From: an uncultured Glaciecola sp.
GTDB lineage: Bacteria > Pseudomonadota > Gammaproteobacteria > Enterobacterales > Alteromonadaceae
Reading direction: 5' to 3'
DNA: 64,000 nt
Assembly (NCBI RefSeq): GCF_937770335.1
Contig: NZ_CALJHY010000014.1
Location: 40,803 to 104,802 of the forward strand
The translations under genes and the position numbers were made by a program. The notes beneath the pieces were generated by a model. It was not told the DNA's origin, ran no database searches, and worked only from the letters and a program-made list of their open reading frames with translations. Positions 43,296 to 53,147 of the stretch are shown in pieces. Positions within the stretch are counted from its first letter, which is position 1. Each line of letters starts with the position of its first letter.

Positions 43296-44231
43296 TCAAA
43301 CTACACAAACGGGTTCTATAACGCCTTCAATTCCTTGTAATTGATAGATGAAAATATTACCCGATTGTGGTTCTATCTTTAAACGTTCGGGGGCCAATGA
43401 GTGCTTAGCGGTTGTCACAATCAACCAATCCATATTTGGTCCTCCTATCGCCACGCTCGACGGTTGACTAACCGGCATATCAACGACTAAATCAATATCA
43501 CCCTTGGGATTATAACGGACAACTTGCGACGCCCCCCATTGTGCATTCCACAAATAATCATGTGAATCGACTATGGCACCATCAGGAAACCGATGCCCTT
43601 GGGTTGTTGCAAACACTCTTGCATTAGAAAGCAGTGCAGTTTGCGTATCAAAATCGTAAGCGATAATAGTGCGCTTCGGTGAATCGGCATGATATAGCGT
43701 TCTTCCATCCCGACTCCAACATAACCCATTGGAAATAGACACATTCGAAATTTTCGCATCACATTGTCCTGCTGCATTTAGACAATATAGTTTACCTAAA
43801 ACAGGCGCTTTCAAGTTTGTATTATCTTGTTTTTCGTCTTCATCATATTCATTCATTGTGCCAGCCCAAAAACGACCTTGTCGGTCAGTGCGGCCATCAT
43901 TAAATCGATTTGTTTTTAGATGTTTTTCAGGCTGAGCTAACCATTCCAGATGTTCGGTTATCAAATTATAACGTGCTATCCCAATATCAAACGCGGCTAT
44001 TATCTCATTCTCAATGGGTGTAAACGAAAAACAGCCAATGCGATATGGCATATTAAAAGTCTCAACGCCATGCGTTTTAGGCGAATAACGTTGAATTTTA
44101 GCTCCAATGATATCGACCCAATATATGGCTTGCTGAAAGTTATTCCAAAGCGCGCATTCGGCTAGAATGCATTGGGAATTGATGCTGAATAGTAAATTGC
44201 CAACCTTTTTCGATCGTTGAACGAATGTCAA
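43296..44231 (-). CDS. SMP-30/gluconolactonase family lactonase
   Basis: RFNDGRTDRQGRFWAGTMNE, ISNGLCWSRDGRTLYHADSPKRTI, RFPDGAIVDSHDYLWNAQWG. Confidence 0.92.
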   Translation of the reverse strand: MTFVQRSKKVGNLLFSINSQCILAECALWNNFQQAIYWVDIIGAKIQRYSPKTHGVETFNMPYRIGCFSFTPIENEIIAAFDIGIARYNLITEHLEWLAQPEKHLKTNRFNDGRTDRQGRFWAGTMNEYDEDEKQDNTNLKAPVLGKLYCLNAAGQCDAKISNVSISNGLCWSRDGRTLYHADSPKRTIIAYDFDTQTALLSNARVFATTQGHRFPDGAIVDSHDYLWNAQWGASQVVRYNPKGDIDLVVDMPVSQPSSVAIGGPNMDWLIVTTAKHSLAPERLKIEPQSGNIFIYQLQGIEGVIEPVCVV

Positions 44232-44264
44232 TCTGAGAGCCCCTTTGCGTGAGTAAAAAAATGC

Positions 44265-45224
44265 TTAGGCTATTTTTTTACTTAATTGATTGATACTTTG
44301 GAACACAGAATTAAACCCTAATAAAGTAGTCGTTGTTACCTGACAAATTTCTGTAGCGATCAATTGCGAATTCAATACACTGGCAAAACAAGAACTCAGG
44401 TGGGGTGCACCAATAACACTCACTTTATCCATTTTCGTAAGGCTCCATTCGGTAGCGTTCATTGCCGCACGAACATCGCTGCCTATCAGCAAACCTGAAA
44501 GATAGGAGGTTGCCTCATCGGCATTTAACTGTCCAAATAATTGTCTTGAACGCACACTAAATAGCCCATGAATCAAACTACCTGTTTCGCTATTCAAGGT
44601 GAAAACCGCACCAGAGTTGAACGCTTCCTGATTAAACACCGTTGCTTTTTCTTGGATTAACACACTGTGATTGGCAATGAGGTCAAACAATTCACCCGTT
44701 AATGCCGTTTTAAACAGTTTAATTTTGCCATCTTCCACTAACACCCATTTAGTATGAGTACCCGGTAAGCAAACTAAATGTTGCCCTATTTGGTTATGTT
44801 CTGCCAATTGCAACCAACCTAAAATTTGTAACTCTTCGCCGCGCATACAGTCGTAATTATTATTTTCGAGCTTACAACTTAGGCCAGGAATAACATTAAT
44901 ATCATAGCCATTACATTGAAAATTAACGCATGATTTTGCCAGTTCCTGTGGTGAAATAGGACTCGCCAGATAAGGTGTTTCTTTCCAGCCAATACTTGAA
45001 CCTATTTGTCCTGCCATTAATACCGGCAGTTTGCCGTACTCAAATTCCCAAGGCGATATGCATTCCATGAGGGTTTCTTCAAAACTTAAAGCTGACTTGC
45101 TAACGCCTAAGCCTGCGCTGCGTGTGACTAATTTTAAACTACCATCAGTTTTGACGTTACAAAGAAAAGCGCGAAGTCGACTCGTCCCCCAATCGACAGC
45201 AATGAAATGGGAAGGCTTCTGCAT
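44265..45224 (-). CDS. dgoK: 2-dehydro-3-deoxygalactonokinase
   Basis: FIAVDWGTSRLRAFLC, MAGQIGSSIGW, MRGEELQILG, PGTHTKWVLVEDGKI. Confidence 0.92.
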   Translation of the reverse strand: MQKPSHFIAVDWGTSRLRAFLCNVKTDGSLKLVTRSAGLGVSKSALSFEETLMECISPWEFEYGKLPVLMAGQIGSSIGWKETPYLASPISPQELAKSCVNFQCNGYDINVIPGLSCKLENNNYDCMRGEELQILGWLQLAEHNQIGQHLVCLPGTHTKWVLVEDGKIKLFKTALTGELFDLIANHSVLIQEKATVFNQEAFNSGAVFTLNSETGSLIHGLFSVRSRQLFGQLNADEATSYLSGLLIGSDVRAAMNATEWSLTKMDKVSVIGAPHLSSCFASVLNSQLIATEICQVTTTTLLGFNSVFQSINQLSKKIA

Positions 45225-46021
45225 TAAGTTCTCCCGCCGTCAATATTAATAGCCTGACCCGTGATCATAGATGAATTGTCAGAAGCTAAAAATAGAGCTA
45301 AATTAGCGACATCGTGTGGTTCTATCCGCCTTTTTAGAGCCATGGTTTCAGTCCATTTATGCTCTTCTTCTTTAGTTAACCAACTCGCCAGTTGTCGATC
45401 AGTGGCAACCCACCCTGGCAAAATAGCGTTAACTCGAATATTGTCGACACCGAAATCGCGAGAAAGCGACTTTGTCATACCCATTAGTCCGGCTTTCGCG
45501 GTCACGTAACCTGTCATCTGCTGTGGACCAATAAGCGCGTTAATAGAACTAAAGTTAATAATGCTACCAGAGGTATTCTCTCGCATGATTTTAAACGCAG
45601 CTTGGGATGCAAAAAAAGCAGGGTCAAGATTAACCTGCATACATTTGTGCCAATCATAAGCAGAGATATTTTCGACTTCTTGACGAGCATCGTTACCAAC
45701 ATTGTTGACCAGAACGTCTAGGCCACCCAATGCGTTTGACGCTTCTACGATAGCAAGCTGCAGAGTTTCAGGATCAGTAACATCCACTTTTCGATACCAA
45801 AGCTCAGCGCTCGTGTTTGCAGCTTTAATCGCATTGATTAATATTGCCGAGGCGTCCTCGTCGATATCAATAAAAGCAACTTTAGCTTTTTGTCCGACAA
45901 ATGCCTTTACCATTGCAGCGCCAATACCAGTTGCGCCACCAGTTATAAAGACGACCTTGCCAATGAGGCTTGAATACTGTGTCGCGTTTTTGTCAATAGA
46001 ATCGGTCACCCAATCCTCCAT
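45224..46021 (-). CDS. SDR oxidoreductase, probable galactose dehydrogenase
   Basis: FITGGATGIGAAMVKAF, NNVGND, YVTAKAGLMGMTKSL; overlaps dgoK. Confidence 0.88.
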   Translation of the reverse strand: MEDWVTDSIDKNATQYSSLIGKVVFITGGATGIGAAMVKAFVGQKAKVAFIDIDEDASAILINAIKAANTSAELWYRKVDVTDPETLQLAIVEASNALGGLDVLVNNVGNDARQEVENISAYDWHKCMQVNLDPAFFASQAAFKIMRENTSGSIINFSSINALIGPQQMTGYVTAKAGLMGMTKSLSRDFGVDNIRVNAILPGWVATDRQLASWLTKEEEHKWTETMALKRRIEPHDVANLALFLASDNSSMITGQAINIDGGRT

Positions 46022-46100
46022 TTATCGTGTGTTGAAGAATATTGTTCAGGTTTGAGCATTTAGACATTACTCATGTAATCAGTTAACGTCTTTTGGCTTA

Positions 46101-46136
46101 TTATCATATTATATTAACAAAAAACATATATGATAA
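46101..46136. promoter_or_regulatory. Candidate inverted-repeat operator between SDR gene and FadR/GntR regulator
   Basis: ttatcatat (46101-46109) and atatgataa (46128-46136) as inverted half-sites. Confidence 0.45.
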
Positions 46137-46194
46137 TTCAAACATCAAATTAAGTATGATATAACCGATTTATTATAAAAATGGAAACGTTAAC

Positions 46195-46893
46195 ATGAAA
46201 AGCCCACAACGGCATAATCTAACTCACCAGCTCACGCACGATTTAGGGATTGCTATCGTCAATGGAAAGTATCCCATTGGTAAAGGTATGCCATCGGAAG
46301 CTGACTTGTGCGTGGAATACGATGTGAGTCGCAGCTCGACTAGAGAAGCAGTGAAGATGCTTTCGGCAAAAGGGCTTATTTCCTCTCGTCCCAAACAAGG
46401 TATTAGAGTGCTACCGGAAAGTAGCTGGAATATGTTCGATACCGATGTGTTGACTTGGATTTTGAGTAGTAAACCTTCTCTTGCTCTTCTTAAGGAATTT
46501 ACCCAAGTACGCTTTGCGATTGAACCTGAAGCCGCGGCGCTAGCAGCTAAAAATGCAACAAACGAGCAACTCGCACAAATAGAGAGCGCTCTCAGCAGAA
46601 TGGCAGATGCCGACAGTGGCTTAGACGACCCATTAGAAGCTGATATCGAATTCCACACCAGTATATTAGAGGCAAGCGGCAACCGCTTTCTCGCTCAGCT
46701 TTCGGATTTTATCGGTACCGCATTGCGGGTAAGTATTCGTTACACCAATAAAATAAAAGGGGTCCCTGGGGCAGATGTGCAAAAACATGCTGATATTTTC
46801 AATACCATAAAATCAAGAGATGAAAAAGCCGCACGTGAAGCCGTTTCAACCATTCTTGTTGAAGCTCTCGAGCTTATCGAATCTAAGCTTTAA
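46195..46893 (+). CDS. FadR-subfamily GntR transcriptional regulator
   Basis: PSEADLCVEYDVSRSSTREAVKMLSAKGLISSRPKQGIRV; FCD domain. Confidence 0.92.
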   Translation: MKSPQRHNLTHQLTHDLGIAIVNGKYPIGKGMPSEADLCVEYDVSRSSTREAVKMLSAKGLISSRPKQGIRVLPESSWNMFDTDVLTWILSSKPSLALLKEFTQVRFAIEPEAAALAAKNATNEQLAQIESALSRMADADSGLDDPLEADIEFHTSILEASGNRFLAQLSDFIGTALRVSIRYTNKIKGVPGADVQKHADIFNTIKSRDEKAAREAVSTILVEALELIESKL

Positions 46894-46902
46894 GCGAGTC
46901 AT

Positions 46903-47961
46903 ATGGCTAACCATACTCAACAGTTACTCAACACTTGGTATTCACAACGCGACGAAATGGACTGGGTACTCGCTACTATTATTGGCACCGAGGGTTCTTC
47001 GTATCGCAAACCAGGCGCGATGATGATGATTAACAGTCTAGGTCAATATCATGGTTTACTTAGTGGCGGCTGTCTCGAATCCGACATCATGCGCCAATCA
47101 CGTCAATGTTGGGAGTCAGGTAATAACCGTATTATTCAATATGACATGCGTGAAGAAGAAGATATAGCATGGCAACTTGGTATTGGTTGCGGTGGGCTCG
47201 TACGCATATTATTGCAGCCCATCAATGCGAAAAATAGGTATTTGCAACTCACCGAATTACGCCAACTAATTAATCAAAATCAAGCGTGTAAGTATGTCCA
47301 ACATATGGATGAGGGGCCACCTAAAAATAGCCTTGTATCGATTGACAATAGTCCTGAGTTTTCAGTTCAGCAGGAAGCACAGCTAGCTGCTAAAACGAAG
47401 GCTGACGTTTTCGAACACACCATAAAGCCCTCACTAAAATTAGCTATTTTTGGTGGCGGTATCGATGCCATACCAGTGGCTAAAATTGCGCATAATTTAG
47501 GTTGGCATGTAACCGTTGCGGATCCGCGCACGGGTTACGCGAGGCAAGCACAATTTGCAGATGCAAAGCAGATAATTAAAACCTCCTTCGACAGCATATC
47601 GGAGCATGCATGGCTTTTAAATATCGATGCTATTGTCATCATGACTCACAATGTAACGTTAGATGCCCAGGCGCTGTCATTGGTGCAACATAGCTCAGCT
47701 AGCTACGTTGGGATGCTAGGGCCCCTGCATCGCACTGAAAGGGTGCTCAAAGAAGCCGGTCTGGTTTCATCCGAGCTGGATACTGAAACCAAACTGAAAC
47801 TGCAAAAAAGTACCAGCATATTGAACAAACCGCTGGCAAACCCTATTGGTTTGAGACTAGGCGGGGAACTTCCTGAATCGATCGCTCTATCAATTTTGTC
47901 TGAAATCCATGCTTTCATCGAACAAGCGGACGCAAAGTCGATTAGTCGCATGCTGAACTAG
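46903..47961 (+). CDS. XdhC/CoxI family protein
   Basis: GTEGSSYRKPGAMMMI, LSGGCLESDI, ELPESIALSILSEIHA. Confidence 0.92.
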   Translation: MANHTQQLLNTWYSQRDEMDWVLATIIGTEGSSYRKPGAMMMINSLGQYHGLLSGGCLESDIMRQSRQCWESGNNRIIQYDMREEEDIAWQLGIGCGGLVRILLQPINAKNRYLQLTELRQLINQNQACKYVQHMDEGPPKNSLVSIDNSPEFSVQQEAQLAAKTKADVFEHTIKPSLKLAIFGGGIDAIPVAKIAHNLGWHVTVADPRTGYARQAQFADAKQIIKTSFDSISEHAWLLNIDAIVIMTHNVTLDAQALSLVQHSSASYVGMLGPLHRTERVLKEAGLVSSELDTETKLKLQKSTSILNKPLANPIGLRLGGELPESIALSILSEIHAFIEQADAKSISRMLN

Positions 47962-48135
47962 CATATTATAAATAAGTAGGTTCATCATTAGAACGCGGAA
48001 TTTGCGCAGCAAAGCATAAATATCATTGGCAGAACGCCACGCTTCCGTAGCAGCGCATAAATTGGTAATTTACCCAATAAGAAGCCGCATTGCCGCAGCT
48101 GTTCAATAATTTGTATAAGCAGTCTGGATATAACT

Positions 48136-48801
48136 ATGAGCAATCAAGATAAGCATTACTGTATCGAAGCAATATTGCTTGCAGCCGGTGAAAGCAAGCG
48201 CTTCAATGATACTAAACAGCTTGCTATTGTTGATGATAAGCCAATGCTGATTGGCACTATAGAAATGTTGAAACACGTTGACTTCAAAGCAATTACGGTT
48301 GTTTTAGGGGCAAATTCGAGCGCTATTGAAAAGGCTCTACAGGCAGTCTCTTTGAAGACGCTTTGGGCAAATAAAACCTCACCAAACGTAACATCCATTA
48401 TTGCAAGCACGTGGCAGCAAGGAATGGGCGCGTCAATAGCCGCTGGTGTAAAGAATGTAGACTCCGAAATTACGCATGTTTTTATCGGATTAACAGATCA
48501 AGTGGAAATTCGCGCACAGCAGTGTAATCTTATGTTATTCGAGTCTCGGAAAAATCCTGATAGCATTGTAGCCGCGTTTTATAATAATAAAGTGGGTGCT
48601 CCTGCTATTTTTCCGAGAGCATATTTTGCTGAACTATCGAAGCTAGAAAACGATAAAGGTGCTCGGGATATGTTGCGTGCTAATGCTGCATCTGTCATCA
48701 GTATTGATATGCCAGAAGCGGCTAGAGACATCGATACCAAAAAAGATTTATTATTGTATACATCAACCGTGGAAGCGCATAAGGGACTTATCAATAAATA
48801 A
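48136..48801 (+). CDS. MobA/MocA-like nucleotidyltransferase
   Basis: AILLAAGESKRFNDTKQLAIVDDKPML; QGMGASIAAGV; GLTDQVEI. Confidence 0.88.
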   Translation: MSNQDKHYCIEAILLAAGESKRFNDTKQLAIVDDKPMLIGTIEMLKHVDFKAITVVLGANSSAIEKALQAVSLKTLWANKTSPNVTSIIASTWQQGMGASIAAGVKNVDSEITHVFIGLTDQVEIRAQQCNLMLFESRKNPDSIVAAFYNNKVGAPAIFPRAYFAELSKLENDKGARDMLRANAASVISIDMPEAARDIDTKKDLLLYTSTVEAHKGLINK

Positions 48802-48805
48802 AGAT

Positions 48806-49015
48806 TTTACGGCCTCCACTCGTATGAATGAGCATTGGACTGACAATAATGTTGATTAATCATCGGTTTTCACTGCTTTTATTGGCGGTTCTGCGCAATT
48901 TCATAGCTTAGCAGCTAACAAAGAAAGTCCGTTGTTTGAAAAGGAAATCACCTATTCTATCGCTACTGCGTTTGTGTGGCGTTTCTATAAGAGTGAAACA
49001 AAAGCGAAGTGGTAA
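48806..49015 (+). pseudogene. C-terminal remnant of a MipA/OmpV-like outer-membrane protein
   Basis: Frame reads KDFTASTRMNEHWTDNNVD*SSVFTAFIGGSAQFHSLAANKESPLFEKEITYSIATAFVWRFYKSETKAKW*. Confidence 0.4.
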
Positions 49016-49098
49016 GTATTCAATTAAACTAAACAGCACCTCCGTGCGGCTTCCTCAGAATGGTCATCATTCCGAAGAGGCGCGGAGCAGTGAGTAGA

Positions 49099-51342
49099 TT
49101 AGTTTACTAATTTGAAAGGAACGTTAAGTTCAAGCGAACTATTCGCTCCAACACCAAGTAAAAAGTCACCAGTTTCAACATTTAATTGATTGCGAATGTC
49201 ATAGAAAGCCAAGTCATCGGTGTGCATTTCAAACGCGACATCAACGCTCGAGTTAGCTTTTACTAATAAGCGTTTAAAGCCTTTTAATTCCTTTACTGGA
49301 CGAGTGACAGAACCAACTAAATCTCGAACATACAGTTGTACAATTTCTTCTGCATCGACATCACTTTTATTTTCTACCGTTACGGTAACGACAAATGCGC
49401 AGCCTAGTTTAATTTCATGTTGGCTAATGTTTACGTGACTATATTCGAACTCAGCGTAGGACAATCCATACCCAAAGGGATATAACGGTGAAAAATGCGT
49501 GTCTAAATGAGTTGCCGCCATGCCAAGTGAAGTCTGAGCAGCTCTAACAGGCACATCATCGATAAAAACGAAGCTCTCTTCAGTCGGCGGGCGGCCTGAA
49601 TTTTTCTGCGCATAATAAATCGGAATTTGCCCTACAACCCGAGGGAACGATACCGGCAACTTACCAGAGGGAGATGCATCACCAAACAGTAATTCTGCAA
49701 TAGCGACTCCACCCATAGTACCCGGATGCCACGCATATAAAATACTGTCAACTTTGTCGAGTATTGGCTGCAAGGTTAGCGGTCTGCCAGCTAACACTAC
49801 CAATACAATAGGCGTATTTGATTGCGATAAATGCTCAATCAGTTCCACCTGAGCCCCCGGTAAGTCGATAGTTGACCTGCAATGCGCTTCTCCTGACAAT
49901 ATCGACTCTTCACCTAAATATAGAATCGCCACGTCAACGTTATTAGTGAGTTCAAGGGCTTTCTCAAAATTCTGAATGTTTCTATCTCTTGAAGTGCTAA
50001 ACACCGGTTCGAATTCTATCTCGACGCTCTTTCCCGCCAGCGCAATTAAACCATCAAGGCAAGTAACACTGTGCTTCTCATCACCGTCGAACACCCAAGT
50101 ACCTAATTGTTCATAACCATCGTGCGCCATCGGCCCAATAACAGCAATCCGGTTGGTTGCGCCCCTATTAATGGGCAAAACCGGACTATCATCGTGACGA
50201 CTTTTATTTTGCAACAATACACAGCTTTTTTGTGCCGCTTCTTTAGCCGCTTCCAGATTCTTAGCATTCAATAATTCGGGTAATGCTGAGGGCTCCGTAA
50301 ACGCATTTTCAAATAAGCCTAACGCAAATTTCATCTGCAGAATATTCAGTACCATTTGATCGACTTCAGTCTCTTCAATCTGATTTTCTGCTATTAAAGC
50401 GGCCATATTATCGATATAACAACTACTCGCCATTTCCATATCAACCCCGGCTGTAGCTGCTAAGTAGGCAGAATCTTTTTCACTGGCAGACAAACCATGT
50501 ACCTGAAGCTCTTTTATCGACTCCCAATCGCTCACTACCAATCCTTGATAATTCCACTCATCTCTTAACACCTGCTTTAACAACCACTGATTGCCCGTTG
50601 CAGGCACACCATTCAAGTCACTGAATGAAGCCATAAAAGAGGCCACACCTGCTTTAGCCGCTTGATGGAATGGTGGCAGATAAACGTTACGAAGTTCGTT
50701 TTCAGGAATATTAGTCGTATTGTAATCGCGACCACTTTCACTCGCCCCATAGCCAGCGAAATGCTTTGCGCAAGAAGCGATAGATCCTGGCGATGATAAA
50801 TCATTAGTTTGAAAACCCTTTACCATTGCTGCGCATAGCACTGAACATAAATACGGATCTTCACCCAAACTTTCTGCGATCCTGCCCCAACGTGGATCAC
50901 GCGCAATATCAATCATAGGTGCAAACGTCCAATTCACGCCGACTGTCGCGGATTCTTCCCCAGCTATTCTCGATCCTTTCTCAACGATCTCAGGCGACCA
51001 CGTTGCCGCTTGTCCTAGGGGAATTGGGAATATCGTTTTAAAACCATGAATAACATCACGACCAATCAGCAGAGGAATGCCTAAGCGAGTTTCTTCAACA
51101 GCTAAGCGTTGCAACTCATTATTAGTCGCTAAATCGACTTCATTGATAACAGAGCTAACTCTACCTTGTCTTATTGCATCTGCTAAATCGTGCGGTATAT
51201 GGGCTCCAGCACTAGATATTTGAGACAATTGTCCCAACTTCTCGTCTAATGTCATTTTGCTGAGTAGCTGCTTAGCTTGGTTGATAATGTCAGGAGAATA
51301 CAAATTTGATGTATACGAATTGGATGAATGCGAATTGGACAT
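49099..51342 (-). CDS. bglX: GH3 beta-glucosidase
   Basis: GVNWTFAPMIDIARDPRWGRIAESLGEDPYL, CAKHFAGYGASESGRDYNT, GLVVSDWESIKEL, fibronectin-III-like C-terminus. Confidence 0.94.
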   Translation of the reverse strand: MSNSHSSNSYTSNLYSPDIINQAKQLLSKMTLDEKLGQLSQISSAGAHIPHDLADAIRQGRVSSVINEVDLATNNELQRLAVEETRLGIPLLIGRDVIHGFKTIFPIPLGQAATWSPEIVEKGSRIAGEESATVGVNWTFAPMIDIARDPRWGRIAESLGEDPYLCSVLCAAMVKGFQTNDLSSPGSIASCAKHFAGYGASESGRDYNTTNIPENELRNVYLPPFHQAAKAGVASFMASFSDLNGVPATGNQWLLKQVLRDEWNYQGLVVSDWESIKELQVHGLSASEKDSAYLAATAGVDMEMASSCYIDNMAALIAENQIEETEVDQMVLNILQMKFALGLFENAFTEPSALPELLNAKNLEAAKEAAQKSCVLLQNKSRHDDSPVLPINRGATNRIAVIGPMAHDGYEQLGTWVFDGDEKHSVTCLDGLIALAGKSVEIEFEPVFSTSRDRNIQNFEKALELTNNVDVAILYLGEESILSGEAHCRSTIDLPGAQVELIEHLSQSNTPIVLVVLAGRPLTLQPILDKVDSILYAWHPGTMGGVAIAELLFGDASPSGKLPVSFPRVVGQIPIYYAQKNSGRPPTEESFVFIDDVPVRAAQTSLGMAATHLDTHFSPLYPFGYGLSYAEFEYSHVNISQHEIKLGCAFVVTVTVENKSDVDAEEIVQLYVRDLVGSVTRPVKELKGFKRLLVKANSSVDVAFEMHTDDLAFYDIRNQLNVETGDFLLGVGANSSLELNVPFKLVN

Positions 51343-51671
51343 AAAAGACTCTTTTGAACTGGGTTTAAAAATCGTTGCAAACTCTAGTCAGTCAAACGTC
51401 TGCACGGGCAACTTATGCAAAGATAAATAAAACATGCATCTTAAGCATGAGACTCACTTAGTCTAGCAAAACAAGGCAAAGTGGACTGCTGCTGAGGTAG
51501 CGTGACATTCCTGTTGCGGTTCTCAGCAGGAATGAAAACATAATACGACCCTACTTCCTAATTTGTTACTTTTAGTGCCAATCCGCCTGATAGATTCCTA
51601 TTTAACGCAGCATAAGGCCAAGCTATCGCATATTATTTGTGAAAGTAGCCTAGCAACATTAGGTTGGAGAT

Positions 51672-53126
51672 GTGAAGTTACAATTATTTAACATGAGCCT
51701 ATTGATGAGCACAGAAGTAGCAGTAAACGGAAAAATCCCCATTCTTCAAAAAATTATTTATGGTCTTGGCGCCCTCATCAATAATCTCTTATCCGCGGCT
51801 ATTGGTGGCATGGTTATTGTCCTTAATTTAGGTCTTGGCATGAATCCAGCTTTGGTCGGCTTAGTGAGTGCACTGCCGCGCTTAACCGATGCTATTACGG
51901 ATCCATTGATGGGTTATATATCCGACCACACCAAAAGTAAATGGGGTCGTCGTCGGCCGTATATTTTTTGTGGTGCAATAGCGGCAGGGATAATTTTTGC
52001 ACTTTTATGGCAACTTCCTGAAGGAAAAAGTGAAGAATACTATTTTTGGTTTTTTCTTATCGGCTCATTTGTTTTTTATCTGGCTTACACTATGTTTGCT
52101 ACCCCTTGGGTGGCCTTAGGTTATGAGCTAACACCAGATTATCATGAGCGCACTCGACTCATGGCAACGCAGAACTTTATGGGACAAATAGCCTACTTAA
52201 TTGCCCCCTGGTTTTTATGGTTTATGCAAAATGACCTGTTATTTGATGACATGATAGCGGGCGCTGCTTGGCTGGCCGTTATCATTGGTGCTTTCACAAT
52301 ATGTGTTGGCGTATTACCCGCTATCTTTTTAAAAGAACCTATTAGACATGTGCAAGCGGGACCTATCCCAGGTGAGCAATTTATTACGCCTGGTGTAAAA
52401 GGCTTTTTTAAAGGCTTCGCAACAACGATCAAATTTACGCCATTCCTATTTTTATGTGCTGCGACTTTTTTAGTATTCAACGGTTTTATGATGGTGGCGT
52501 CATTCCAGTCCTACGTAATTATCTATTATATATTTGGCGGTGACACGTCAATGGGTGCCGAATATGCAGGTTGGTCTGGCACGCTGGCTGCTATATCTAC
52601 TTTCTGCGTTATTTTTATTGTAACCAAGTTTGCTACACACTTTGATAAGCGCAAAGGCTTCTTTTTTGCCATCGGTATATCGGTTATTGGTTATGTATTG
52701 AAGTGGTTTTGCTACACCCCTGACTATCCGTTATTGATGCTATTGCCAGTCCCTTTTATTGCTTTTGGTCTTGGTGGTCTGTTTACGCTTATGGGGTCCA
52801 TGATTGCAGATGTGTGTGACATGGATGAACTGAATACTTATGAAAGACGTGAAGGCATGTTTGGCTCAATATACTGGTGGGTTGTTAAGCTTGGAATGGC
52901 TGCAGCGCTTGCTGCAGGTGGATTCTTGTTAAACGCAACGGGATTTGATGTCGCATTGGGCGGTGCTCAGTCCCCAGAAACCATTTATCTAATGCGGATC
53001 TTCGATGCATTCATTCCAGCATTGTGCTCTGTCATTGCGATATTAATGGTGTACTGGTATCCAATTACTGAAGAAAAAGCAGGCGAGGTAATAGCAGCTT
53101 TGGACGCTCGTAAAGTACAATATTGA
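51672..53126 (+). CDS. GPH-family (MelB-like) sugar:cation symporter
   Basis: LPRLTDAITDPLMGYISDHTKSKWGRRRPYIF signature; likely start at ATG 51693 or 51711. Confidence 0.92.
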   Translation: MKLQLFNMSLLMSTEVAVNGKIPILQKIIYGLGALINNLLSAAIGGMVIVLNLGLGMNPALVGLVSALPRLTDAITDPLMGYISDHTKSKWGRRRPYIFCGAIAAGIIFALLWQLPEGKSEEYYFWFFLIGSFVFYLAYTMFATPWVALGYELTPDYHERTRLMATQNFMGQIAYLIAPWFLWFMQNDLLFDDMIAGAAWLAVIIGAFTICVGVLPAIFLKEPIRHVQAGPIPGEQFITPGVKGFFKGFATTIKFTPFLFLCAATFLVFNGFMMVASFQSYVIIYYIFGGDTSMGAEYAGWSGTLAAISTFCVIFIVTKFATHFDKRKGFFFAIGISVIGYVLKWFCYTPDYPLLMLLPVPFIAFGLGGLFTLMGSMIADVCDMDELNTYERREGMFGSIYWWVVKLGMAAALAAGGFLLNATGFDVALGGAQSPETIYLMRIFDAFIPALCSVIAILMVYWYPITEEKAGEVIAALDARKVQY

Positions 53127-53147
53127 TCTAGTTAAATTACGCTTGAT

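Noticed and set aside
48001-48120. Possible second attC-like palindrome between XdhC and MobA-like genes
   Set aside because: Some GC-rich complementary words, but no matching RYYYAAC/GTTRRRY cores and no cassette boundary.
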